This document shows positions 1 through 5,197 of a stretch of DNA of 5,522 nucleotides, piece after piece. Each line of letters begins with the position of its first letter. The first letter of the stretch is position 1. The stretch is from Roseovarius sp. Its GTDB lineage: Bacteria; Pseudomonadota; Alphaproteobacteria; Rhodobacterales; Rhodobacteraceae. The notes under the pieces are model-generated. The model searched no databases and was not told where the DNA came from. It saw only the letters and a program-made list of their open reading frames with translations. The stretch lies in the NCBI GenBank assembly GCA_007125415.1, contig SLDH01000125.1:1-5522 (forward strand), written 5' to 3'. The position numbers and the translations under genes were made by a program.

Positions 1-691
1 CGGCGATGCCGGCGCCGCGCGGGCCGTACATGCCCACCGCATGCACCTCGTCGATATAGGTGAGCGCGCCGAACTCGTCGGCCAGGTCGCAGATGGCCTC
101 GATGGGTCCGAAATCGCCATCCATGGAATAGACACTCTCGAAGGCAATCAGCTTCGGCGCGGCAGGGTCGTCGGCTTCCAGAAGCTCGCGCAGATGGTCC
201 ACATCATTGTGGCGGAAGATGCGCTTTGCCCCGCCATTGCGGCGAACGCCTTCGATCATGCTGGCGTGATTGAGCGCGTCCGAATAGATGATCAGCCCCG
301 GAAAGAGCTTCGGCAGGGTGCTCAGCGTCGCATCATTGGCGATATAGGCCGATGTGAAGAGAAGCGCGCGCTCCTTGCCGTGCAGATCGGCAAGCTCGGC
401 TTCGAGCCGCTTGTGATAGACGGTCGTGCCGGAGATGTTGCGGGTGCCGCCGGATCCCGCGCCTGTCGCCTCGATGGCCTCGTGCATGGCCTCCAGCACC
501 ACCGGGTTCTGCCCCATGCCAAGATAATCATTGCCGCACCAGACGGTGATCGGCTGCTCGACCCCGTCGGGACGACGCCATGCGGCATGGGGAAACTGGC
601 CGTTCTTGCGCTCTATATCGATGAAGGTCCGGTAACGGCCCTCCTCATGCAGCCTCGCGATCGCCTGATCGAGCTTTGCCGAGTAATCCAC
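1..691 (-). CDS. hemA: 5-aminolevulinate synthase, N-terminal part (runs off the left edge)
   Basis: This is the Shemin-pathway enzyme that condenses glycine and succinyl-CoA to 5-aminolevulinate in the cytoplasm, using pyridoxal phosphate (PLP), as the first step to haem and bacteriochlorophyll. The reverse strand translates without a stop into 230 residues beginning [28 protein letters not shown] (21-28), [12 protein letters not shown] (49-60), [13 protein letters not shown] (77-89), LNHASMIEG (140-148) and [15 protein letters not shown] (from about 212) are hallmark blocks. H142 (stacks on PLP), D214 (PLP nitrogen) and H217 fall at the Rhodobacter capsulatus numbers I recall. The catalytic lysine (about 248) and the C-terminal 40 percent lie outside the window. 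The GTG at 691 is chosen because MDYNLAL-type N-termini are usual for the family and a purine-rich AAGAAGGGGAAGCAG precedes it. The gene is divergent from the M20 peptidase gene. Identification is very secure. Confidence 0.97.
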   Translation of the reverse strand, partial: MDYSAKLDQAIARLHEEGRYRTFIDIERKNGQFPHAAWRRPDGVEQPITVWCGNDYLGMGQNPVVLEAMHEAIEATGAGSGGTRNISGTTVYHKRLEAELADLHGKERALLFTSAYIANDATLSTLPKLFPGLIIYSDALNHASMIEGVRRNGGAKRIFRHNDVDHLRELLEADDPAAPKLIAFESVYSMDGDFGPIEAICDLADEFGALTYIDEVHAVGMYGPRGAGIA

Positions 692-736
692 CTGCTTCCC
701 CTTCTTCGTCGCGTCCCGCCCTGATCCCGGGGCACG

Positions 737-760
737 GTAACCTCGCCGCAGCATGGTTAC
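737..760 (-). repeat. Inverted repeat in the hemA leader
   Basis: GTAACC (737-742) and GGTTAC (755-760) are perfect complements separated by 12 nt. The repeat lies 46-69 bp before the hemA start codon and downstream of both candidate promoters, so it would be transcribed. It may be a leader hairpin (6-bp stem, 12-nt loop) or the binding site of a dimeric regulator. It matches no operator I recognise, and six complementary bases could arise by chance. Confidence 0.35.
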
Positions 761-783
761 GCAAATTTTCATTCAAACCGGTA

Positions 784-811
784 CTTATGACAGACCATCA
801 CCCGATTCCAA
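784..811 (-). promoter_or_regulatory. Possible second hemA promoter
   Basis: On the minus strand TTGGAA (811-806) is followed after 16 nt by CATAAG (789-784); the -10 matches the sigma-70 consensus at four of six positions. It would start transcription near 777, giving an 85-nt leader. Rhodobacter sphaeroides hemA is known to have two promoters, which makes a second one reasonable here, but the sequence match alone is modest. Confidence 0.3.
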
Positions 812-815
812 GCTA
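810..815 (-). promoter_or_regulatory. Candidate -10 box of the FNR-dependent hemA promoter
   Basis: TAGCTT on the minus strand matches TATAAT at only three of six positions. It is proposed mainly because its distance to the FNR-type site (centre to centre about 32 bp) would put transcription start near 803 and the regulator at about -41.5. A poor core promoter is expected where FNR provides activation. The leader to the GTG start would be about 110 nt. Confidence 0.4.
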
Positions 816-837
816 CATTTTGCCACGGCGCGCCACT

Positions 838-851
838 TTGATTTTGGTCAA
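838..851 (-). promoter_or_regulatory. FNR/FnrL-type binding site upstream of hemA
   Basis: On the minus strand the site reads TTGAC-CAAA-ATCAA, which matches the FNR/FnrL consensus TTGAT-N4-ATCAA at nine of ten defined positions. One further base on each side (837 and 852) extends the dyad to 6-4-6 with a single mismatch. The centre at 844.5 lies about 42 bp upstream of the start point expected from a TAGCTT -10 box at 810-815, the usual class II FNR activation distance. Rhodobacter hemA is known to be regulated by FnrL, which supports the call. The assignment to hemA rather than the divergent peptidase gene rests on this spacing. Binding itself is inferred. Confidence 0.7.
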
Positions 852-861
852 ATACGCAAAT

Positions 862-900
862 TGTCCGGCCCGAACCCCCGCGCGCTCCCCGGGCTGGACA
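862..900. repeat. Large inverted repeat in the hemA/M20 divergent region
   Basis: TGTCCGGCCCG (862-872) and CGGGCTGGACA (890-900) pair over 11 positions with one G-T wobble around a 17-nt GC-rich loop. The repeat sits between the FNR-type site and the peptidase gene, just upstream on the hemA side, and its right arm overlaps a possible -35 element for the peptidase gene. It could insulate the two divergent promoters, terminate readthrough into hemA, or bind a regulator. No T-run follows either arm directly. Confidence 0.45.
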
Positions 901-922
901 GCCGCGCCCGAGGTGATACGGT
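895..922 (+). promoter_or_regulatory. Weak candidate promoter of the M20 peptidase gene
   Basis: TGGACA (895-900, five of six to the -35 consensus) is followed after 16 nt by TACGGT (917-922, three of six). Transcription would start about 26 nt before the ATG. The -10 is poor and the region is very GC-rich, so this is tentative. Confidence 0.25.
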
Positions 923-954
923 TGCGCCAACTGCAAGGCCAGCAAGGAAAACCG

Positions 955-2334
955 ATGTCCCTCGATGCCATTCTCAAGCGGATCGACACCGATCTTCCGC
1001 AGGCTCTCGAACGACTGAAGCAATTCATGCGCATAGCCTCCATTTCCACCGATCCGGCCTATGACGCACAGTGTGAGGCCGCCGCGGATTGGCTTGTCGC
1101 GGACCTGCAAAGCCTCGGTATTGCCGCCGAAAAACGCGCTACTCCCGGGCAGCCGATGGTGGTGGGTCATGTCGCGGGCAATGGGCCGCATCTGCTTTTC
1201 TACGGTCACTACGATGTGCAGCCGGTTGATCCTCTCGAGCTTTGGGACACGGACCCGTTCGATCCGCAGATCGAGGAGACGGCGCAGGGGCGCGTGATCC
1301 GCGGACGTGGCGCTGCCGATGACAAGGGGCAGTTGATGACCTTCGTGGAAGCCTGCCGCGCCTGCAAGGCCGAGACGGGCACCCTGCCCTGCAGCATAAC
1401 CCTCTTTTTCGAGGGAGAGGAAGAATCCGGTTCACCATCGCTCATTCCCTTTCTGAAGGAGAATGCCCAAGAGTTGCGGGCCGATATCGCCCTTATCTGC
1501 GACACCTCCATGGTTTCGCCCGGTGTGCCCTCCATCGCCTCGCAGCTGCGCGGGATGCTCAAGGAGGAATTCACCCTGCAAGGGCCGCGGGTCGATCTGC
1601 ATTCGGGTCACTACGGGGGGCCCGCACTGAACCCGCTGCGGGAAATATCGCGAATCATCACGTCATTCCATGACGATACGGGCCGCGTGGCCGTCGAAGG
1701 GTTCTATGAAGGTGTGGACGAAGTACCCGAAGACCAGTTGCGGCAGTGGGAAAATTGCGGCTTTGACGAACAGGCCTATCTGGGCGCGGTCGGCATGACC
1801 CGCCCGCATGGGGAGATCGGCTATTCGGCCCTTGTGCAGCAATGGGCGCGCCCGACGCTGGAGATCAATGGTCTCTGGGGCGGTTATCAGGGGGCGGGCA
1901 CCAAGACGGTCATCCCGGCGCAGGCGCATTGCAAACTGACCTGCCGGCTGGTCGGGGATATGGACCCTTCCGCCGTGCGCGCACGGCTGCGCGCGCATGT
2001 GGAGGCGCGCGTTCCTGTCGATGCAAGGATAATCTGGAACAATGACCTCGATGGCTCTCCGGCGGCTGTCATGAACACGGACCGCCCCGAGTTCGATCTG
2101 GCCCGTGCGGCGCTCTCGGACGAATGGCATCGCGAAGCGGTTCTGGCCGGCATGGGCGGCTCGATCCCCATTGCGGGGTATTTCAAGGAGATTCTCGGGC
2201 TCGACTCGATGCTGATCGGCTTCGGTCATGACGACGATGCGATCCATTCGCCGAACGAGAAATACAATGTCGAGAGTTTTCACAAGGGTGCCCGAAGCTG
2301 GGCGCGCATCCTCCACAGTCTCGCCCGTGGCTGA
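955..2334 (+). CDS. M20-family metallopeptidase (dipeptidase/carboxypeptidase-like)
   Basis: This is a 459-residue cytosolic di-zinc hydrolase of the ArgE/DapE/ACY1/CPG2 (M20) family, closest in motifs to carnosinase-type dipeptidases, and probably cleaves small peptides or N-acyl amino acids. The family ligands are all visible: H85 in GHYDVQP with D87, bridging D122 in GRGAADDKGQ (117-126), general base E156 and ligand E157 in EGEEESGS, D183 in ICDT, and H431 in HSPNEKYN. H216 in DLHSGHYGG matches the histidine that crosses the dimer interface into the partner active site. The lid (dimerisation) domain is about residues 195-320. I start at the ATG at 955 because AAGGAA lies six bases upstream and the family N-terminus begins here. 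The frame stays open back to 676, but that extension would overlap hemA and has no family similarity. No signal peptide is seen. The natural substrate cannot be told from sequence. Confidence 0.93.
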   Translation: MSLDAILKRIDTDLPQALERLKQFMRIASISTDPAYDAQCEAAADWLVADLQSLGIAAEKRATPGQPMVVGHVAGNGPHLLFYGHYDVQPVDPLELWDTDPFDPQIEETAQGRVIRGRGAADDKGQLMTFVEACRACKAETGTLPCSITLFFEGEEESGSPSLIPFLKENAQELRADIALICDTSMVSPGVPSIASQLRGMLKEEFTLQGPRVDLHSGHYGGPALNPLREISRIITSFHDDTGRVAVEGFYEGVDEVPEDQLRQWENCGFDEQAYLGAVGMTRPHGEIGYSALVQQWARPTLEINGLWGGYQGAGTKTVIPAQAHCKLTCRLVGDMDPSAVRARLRAHVEARVPVDARIIWNNDLDGSPAAVMNTDRPEFDLARAALSDEWHREAVLAGMGGSIPIAGYFKEILGLDSMLIGFGHDDDAIHSPNEKYNVESFHKGARSWARILHSLARG

Positions 2335-2342
2335 GCGAGGAA

Positions 2343-2389
2343 CGAGAAAATTCATGTGAATTTTCTCGAGATGAGTATTTTTGGCAAAA
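2343..2389 (+). terminator. Hairpin terminator-like element after the M20 peptidase gene
   Basis: CGAGAAAATTC (2343-2353) and GAATTTTCTCG (2358-2368) form a perfect 11-bp stem with a 4-nt loop, starting 9 bp after the peptidase stop codon. It is followed by GAGTATTTTTGGC and AAAATGAAG, a T-rich tail offset by a few bases from the stem. I recall very similar hairpin-plus-GAGTATTTTTGG sequences after many Rhodobacteraceae genes, so it is probably a lineage-typical terminator. The stem is symmetric and could also act on minus-strand transcripts coming from tRNA-Asp. Confidence 0.7.
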
Positions 2390-2446
2390 TGAAGGGGTAA
2401 TGTGACAGAGGTGGAGATCTTGCAGATCGGATGAGCCCTGTCAGGT

Positions 2447-2471
2447 TCACTCCAGCCGCCGGCGCGAGTGA
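2447..2471. repeat. Short inverted repeat downstream of tRNA-Asp
   Basis: TCACTC (2447-2452) and GAGTGA (2466-2471) are perfect 6-bp complements around a GC-rich 13-nt centre. It lies 79 bp beyond the tRNA-Asp 3' end on the tRNA's strand and could help end that transcript, but there is no T-run. Bases 2390-2549 otherwise contain no convincing gene. Confidence 0.2.
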
Positions 2472-2549
2472 GGACGGCATTCCCGATCGCGGCGCATTTC
2501 TTCGCGCAGCAGATTTCCGCAAGTCAACGGGAAGGTCATCAGGATAGGA

Positions 2550-2626
2550 TGGCGCGGTTGACGGGGCTCGAACCCGCGACCCCCGGCGTGACAGGCCGGT
2601 ACTCTAACCAACTGAGCTACAACCGC
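2550..2626 (-). tRNA. tRNA-Asp(GUC)
   Basis: The minus strand folds into a full 77-nt cloverleaf with an encoded CCA end. The acceptor arm is GCGGTTG/CAACCGC with discriminator G. The D arm is AGCTCAGTTGGTTAGAG. The anticodon arm is CCGGC-CTGTCAC-GCCGG, placing GTC at positions 34-36, which reads aspartate codons GAC and GAT. The T arm contains GGGTTCGAGCCCC. It stands alone here, 215 bp from the peptidase gene, with its own candidate promoter upstream. Confidence 0.97.
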
Positions 2627-2635
2627 GTGAGGGGT

Positions 2636-2664
2636 TGCCTAATCCAGCCCGTGCCCCCCGTCAA
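2636..2664 (-). promoter_or_regulatory. Candidate tRNA-Asp promoter
   Basis: On the minus strand a good -35 box TTGACG (2664-2659) lies 17 nt from TAGGCA (2641-2636), and the mature tRNA 5' end is at 2626. The -10 is poor (TA plus little else), but the -35 and the short distance to the tRNA are convincing together. GC-rich sequence between -10 and the start is typical of stable-RNA promoters. Confidence 0.45.
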
Positions 2665-2787
2665 CACGCAAAACGCCAAAGCTGCGAAGAAACGTCAGAT
2701 GAGCAGGTTCGGAATCGGCACCCTCAGGCTGCCTGCGTCTTCGAATGTGATCTTGACCAAAATACACCCGATCCCGCAAAACGTGCA

Positions 2788-2816
2788 TTGACGCCCCCTC
2801 GTTCAATCTCTTAAAT
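2788..2816 (+). promoter_or_regulatory. Sigma-70-type promoter of the XRE regulator gene
   Basis: TTGACG (2788-2793, five of six) and TTAAAT (2811-2816, four of six) are separated by the ideal 17 bp. Transcription would start near 2823, leaving a leader of about 23 nt that contains the AAAAAGGA ribosome binding site. This is the best core promoter match in the window. Confidence 0.6.
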
Positions 2817-2845
2817 GGGACCGATAGTCCCCGAAAAAGGACAAA

Positions 2846-3580
2846 GTGCCAGTGACCGACTTTCATCAACGCCTCAAATCTCTCATTCACGAGTCTGACT
2901 ACGACTATAAGAGCCTTTCTCTCAAGATCGGTCAGGGCGAGCGCTATATTTCCAATCTTCTGTCGAACCGCAGCGATCCGGGTTATTCTAGCGTGGTCAA
3001 GATCTGTTCCGCGCTGGGGCTGACGCCCAATCAGATCGCCGGGCTCGACGATCAGATCACGCTTGACGGTGCCAGCACCAATTCACGGGTCGTCGCAGCA
3101 CATGCGGAGCGGATCCTCGCAGCCGTCACCAAGGAGGCGCATCGCAAACTGGCGACGCGCGGCGCGCAGCCCTTGCTGGATGACGTGCTGACATGGTGGC
3201 ATCAGCAGAACGGCTATCTGAGCAATTTCGATCTTCTGTCGGAACATGTGGATCTTTATCGCGCGCCGGCGCCTGACGCGCGCATGCCCGACCCTTTCAA
3301 GATCGGACAGCAAAGCCTCGCCACCCGTTCCTTCGATATCACCTCCACCGAGCATCTGCGCTATCTTTTCACCACTTTTGACCAGGAACTGAACGAAAGC
3401 GTCACGCTCGCGCATGTGAAGACCTCGAAAGGTGATCCGAACCTTTCCATTCAGGAGATCGATGTCACCCTGCCCGGCCACAGCTTTCCCTTGCGGTTCG
3501 TCTACAAGCGCCTCTTGCTTCCCGTCAGGGACAGGGACGAAAACGCTTATGTGCTGAACTACTCACAAGCCATCGAGTGA
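2846..3580 (+). CDS. XRE-type helix-turn-helix transcriptional regulator with an uncharacterised C-terminal domain
   Basis: This 244-residue protein begins with a Cro/CI-like DNA-binding domain (about 3-67). Helices 2-3 lie around SLSLKIGQGERYISNLLSNR (23-42), followed by the typical SSVVKICSALGLTPNQIAGL. After a linker, residues about 100-244 form a second domain with LLDDVLTWWHQQNGYL near its start and a strand-rich end containing RFVYKRLLLPVRD (217-229). That ending loosely recalls PAS-like sensor domains of alphaproteobacteria, so a ligand-sensing role is possible but not shown. The start may be GTG 2846 (AGGA only 4 nt upstream) or GTG 2852 (10 nt spacing); the proteins differ by two residues. 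The 3' end overlaps the convergent GNAT-like gene by 18 bp. No membrane segment is seen. Its targets are unknown; its own promoter and the palindrome at 4320-4340 are candidates. Confidence 0.85.
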   Translation: MPVTDFHQRLKSLIHESDYDYKSLSLKIGQGERYISNLLSNRSDPGYSSVVKICSALGLTPNQIAGLDDQITLDGASTNSRVVAAHAERILAAVTKEAHRKLATRGAQPLLDDVLTWWHQQNGYLSNFDLLSEHVDLYRAPAPDARMPDPFKIGQQSLATRSFDITSTEHLRYLFTTFDQELNESVTLAHVKTSKGDPNLSIQEIDVTLPGHSFPLRFVYKRLLLPVRDRDENAYVLNYSQAIE

Positions 3581-4249
3581 ATGTGCATAGTAGCGCATCA
3601 TGTGCATGAGATGCGGCTCGGACACGGCCACGAGCCATTCGGAAGATCCACGCCCCTCGGGCGGGGGATCGGCCCAGCGGGCAACCCCCGGAAGTTGGGT
3701 TGAAAAGCCGTAAGCCGTGGCGAAACCCCGTCTCACATCGCGGTCACGCATCATCGCATAGGTCCAGTCCACCTTCCACTTCGTGGCGATACAGCTATGC
3801 AGAAGCATCATGAAGTAGCGCAATTTCTGCCGTGACCCCCGGTGCTCGGGATGGACGAAAAGCTCGCCGATATAGGCCATCCGTCCGAAAAAGCCCGGCG
3901 GCAGCGCATCGGTGAACTCCAGCAGCGTCTCGCCGCTGCCATGCGGATAGTGGCGGCGCATGGTGCGGATCATGTAATCCCCCATGTTTTCGCGCCCCAC
4001 ATTGTCATAGCGGGTGGCAACGGCGGTCACATACTGATCGCCCTCCTTCAGAAAGAGCCAGAAGCCGCTTTCCTCGGTAAAGTCATTATGATCGGCCGAA
4101 AGTTTGGCCGTGTGACTGTCCTTGCCCATATCGACCGTGAGACATTGACCGCGCTGGAAATCGGTGATCATTTCCACCTCCAGCCCGGTCTGCGCCAGCT
4201 CATCGAGGCAAATGCCACCGACCTTGATCAAATCCAGAGAGGTCCCCAT
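3563..4249 (-). CDS. GNAT-like N-acyltransferase-fold protein of unknown substrate
   Basis: The 228-residue product is soluble and resembles the acetyl-CoA-dependent GNAT fold. A hydrophobic strand YIGELFVHPEHRG (126-138) leads into a helix SRQKLRYFMMLLHSCIA, as in GNAT motif A, although the usual Q/R-x-x-G-x-G/A loop is degenerate (HRGSRQK). RGFATAYGF (174-182) resembles motif B, where a Tyr near GF is common. An earlier strand WLFLKEGDQYVTAVATRYD (64-82) fits the core sheet. The C-terminus is rich in His and Met. The substrate is unknown. I use the ATG at 4249 because codons 1-26 keep GC-rich third positions. However, the in-frame ATG at 4171 has a much better ribosome site (GGAGGT, 4 nt away) and would give 202 residues. 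The gene is convergent with and overlaps the XRE regulator, and has a palindrome-covered promoter. Confidence 0.72.
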   Translation of the reverse strand: MGTSLDLIKVGGICLDELAQTGLEVEMITDFQRGQCLTVDMGKDSHTAKLSADHNDFTEESGFWLFLKEGDQYVTAVATRYDNVGRENMGDYMIRTMRRHYPHGSGETLLEFTDALPPGFFGRMAYIGELFVHPEHRGSRQKLRYFMMLLHSCIATKWKVDWTYAMMRDRDVRRGFATAYGFSTQLPGVARWADPPPEGRGSSEWLVAVSEPHLMHMMRYYAHSLDGL

Positions 4250-4309
4250 GCACTGCCCCGCAAGTCTTCTTGCCGTATTCAGTCCTGTTTTGCGGACCGC
4301 TATCCCTCA

Positions 4310-4337
4310 ACTAGACCAGTTGTTGCCGAATTGGCAA
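4310..4337 (-). promoter_or_regulatory. Promoter of the GNAT-like gene
   Basis: On the minus strand TTGCCA (4337-4332, five of six) and TCTAGT (4315-4310, four of six) are 16 bp apart. Transcription would begin near 4303, 54 nt before the ATG at 4249. The -35 and most of the spacer lie inside the 4320-4340 palindrome, so a bound protein would block polymerase. No other minus-strand gene begins between here and the GNAT-like gene. Confidence 0.5.
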
Positions 4338-4340
4338 CAA
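4320..4340. promoter_or_regulatory. Operator-like palindrome over the GNAT-gene promoter
   Basis: TTGTTGCC (4320-4327) and GGCAACAA (4333-4340) are perfect complements separated by GAATT. The dyad covers the -35 box and most of the spacer of the proposed promoter. A second, shorter dyad CAACT-N5-AGTTG (4308-4322) overlaps its edge and covers the -10 box, with centres 15 bp apart. Perfect dyads of this size over a promoter usually bind a dimeric repressor. The nearby XRE protein is an obvious candidate, but this is inference. Confidence 0.6.
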
Positions 4341-4418
4341 TCCTTATTGAAATCGGCGGATTGTATTGCTCGTCGGATGCATCAACCAACCGGTGACGTC
4401 AGCCTTTGAGAGGTTGGG

Positions 4419-4494
<76 letters not shown>

Positions 4495-4503
4495 ATGCGC
4501 CGC

Positions 4504-4532
4504 CGATTACCCAAAGCGCGCAGGTTCTGCAA
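4504..4532 (-). promoter_or_regulatory. Weak candidate tRNA-Val promoter
   Basis: TTGCAG (4532-4527) and TAATCG (4509-4504) on the minus strand are 17 bp apart and would start transcription a few bases before the tRNA 5' end at 4494. Each box matches the consensus at three of six positions. The right arm of the 4511-4551 hairpin lies in the spacer. Cotranscription with the upstream phosphatase gene is the alternative. Confidence 0.3.
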
Positions 4533-4551
4533 GAGAGATCGGGCGCTTTGG
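4511..4551 (-). terminator. Intergenic hairpin between the phosphatase gene and tRNA-Val
   Basis: CCAAAGCGC (4511-4519) and GCGCTTTGG (4543-4551) form a perfect 9-bp stem around a 23-nt loop, itself containing a small GCAG-GTT-CTGC hairpin. It begins 2 bp after the phosphatase stop codon, where a terminator is expected. No T-run follows, only GGGTAATC. It could therefore be a factor-dependent terminator, an RNA 3'-end stabiliser or a processing site in a joint transcript with the tRNA. Confidence 0.4.
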
Positions 4552-4553
4552 CC

Positions 4554-5138
4554 TCATTCGCGCAGAACCGTCTCCCGGCCCCTCTCAAGCGCATAGATGC
4601 ACCCCTGTTCATTGGGCAGGGTCCCCATCTCCGCGCGCGGCAGGCCCCGCACCAGACCGCGGAGCACCTGCCCCCAGAGGCCATGGCCGACAATCACACT
4701 CGGGCCGGACAAGCCTTTCAGAAAATCCACGATCCGAGCCCGCAGATCGGCGAACCCCTCTCCCTCGGGTGCTGCAAGAAAAAGCTCCAATGCATTGATA
4801 TCCTGATCAAAACCGTTTCGCGCATCAGCAATAACATCCGCCCGCAACAGCCCTTGCCAACGGCCCGCATGGGCCTCTGCAAGCCGGGGATCGGTCTGGT
4901 AGCGCGTATCGCCCAGCGCGATCCGGGCGGTCTCCTGCGCGCGGCCCAGTGGCGAGACGAAACAGGCCGGGCCTTGCCGCAGAACGGGGCGGATCAGCCG
5001 TGCCTGCACATGCGCCTGACGGACCCCCTTGTCGGTCAACTGCGACTCAAGCTGACCCTGGATCCGCTTCTGTGCGTTCCAATGCGTCTCGCCATGGCGC
5101 AGGAACCACAGCTTCGGCAGTTCATCCGGCACGCTCAT
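4554..5138 (-). CDS. Histidine phosphatase superfamily protein (phosphoglycerate-mutase-like)
   Basis: This 194-residue cytosolic protein has the full branch-1 histidine phosphatase signature. LRHGETHWN (13-21) carries the phospho-accepting H15 with R14. SPLGRAQETA (62-71) holds R66, E88 lies in RLAEAHAGRWQG, and VGHG (150-153) contains the second catalytic H152. PEGEGF (124-129) corresponds to the PEGES block. The family includes cofactor-dependent phosphoglycerate mutases, alpha-ribazole phosphatases and broad-specificity sugar phosphatases. At under 200 residues this resembles the small phosphatase types more than glycolytic GpmA (about 230-250 residues). I start at ATG 5138 behind a G-rich stretch; a TTG one codon earlier is possible. 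It lies 59 bp after the glucan gene on the same strand, so they may share a transcript. Confidence 0.9.
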   Translation of the reverse strand: MSVPDELPKLWFLRHGETHWNAQKRIQGQLESQLTDKGVRQAHVQARLIRPVLRQGPACFVSPLGRAQETARIALGDTRYQTDPRLAEAHAGRWQGLLRADVIADARNGFDQDINALELFLAAPEGEGFADLRARIVDFLKGLSGPSVIVGHGLWGQVLRGLVRGLPRAEMGTLPNEQGCIYALERGRETVLRE

Positions 5139-5178
5139 CAATGGCCCCCCAGCGCAGTGCGGTTTTCAAACTCGAGCA

Positions 5179-5191
5179 GGCCGAACCGGCC
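5179..5191. repeat. Small hairpin in the gap between the glucan and phosphatase genes
   Basis: GGCCG (5179-5183) and CGGCC (5187-5191) are complementary around a 3-nt loop, a few bases after the glucan gene stop codon on the minus strand. It might attenuate or process the transcript, but five GC pairs are common by chance in this DNA and no T-run follows. Confidence 0.2.
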
Positions 5192-5197
5192 ACGGCG

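Noticed and set aside
41..724. Long plus-strand open frame opposite hemA
   Set aside because: It is the antisense shadow of a very well conserved enzyme and its translation has no recognisable domain.
676..954. N-terminal extension of the M20 peptidase frame by 93 codons
   Set aside because: It overlaps the start of hemA and the divergent promoter region, has no resemblance to the family, and a good ribosome site lies before the ATG at 955.
1663..2355. Long minus-strand open frame inside the peptidase gene
   Set aside because: It is antisense to the confirmed M20 gene; GC-rich codons keep such frames open by chance.
2753..2766. A second FNR-like site, TTGAC-CAAA-ATACA
   Set aside because: It shares 11 bases with the minus-strand reading of the hemA site but its right half has two mismatches, and it is not at an activating distance from the XRE promoter.
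2468..2791. Plus-strand open frame across tRNA-Asp
   Set aside because: It reads through the antisense of a tRNA gene, has no ribosome site of note and includes promoter-like sequence.
3581..3607. Direct repeat ATGTGCAT at 3581 and 3600
   Set aside because: Both copies are in the coding sequence for the His/Met-rich C-terminus of the GNAT-like protein and are explained by it.
3563..4249. GNAT-type toxin of a toxin-antitoxin pair with the XRE gene
   Set aside because: Known GNAT toxins are shorter and lie in one operon with a small antitoxin; here the genes are convergent and the regulator has a large second domain.
4308..4340. lux-box (acyl-homoserine lactone) operator and a LuxI-like identity for the GNAT-like gene
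   Set aside because: The dyad spacing and sequence do not fit lux boxes, and the protein lacks the conserved LuxI residues.
4386..4417. CCAACC/GGTTGG inverted repeat as a tRNA-Val terminator
   Set aside because: Only six pairs around a 20-nt loop and no T-run follows; too weak to call.
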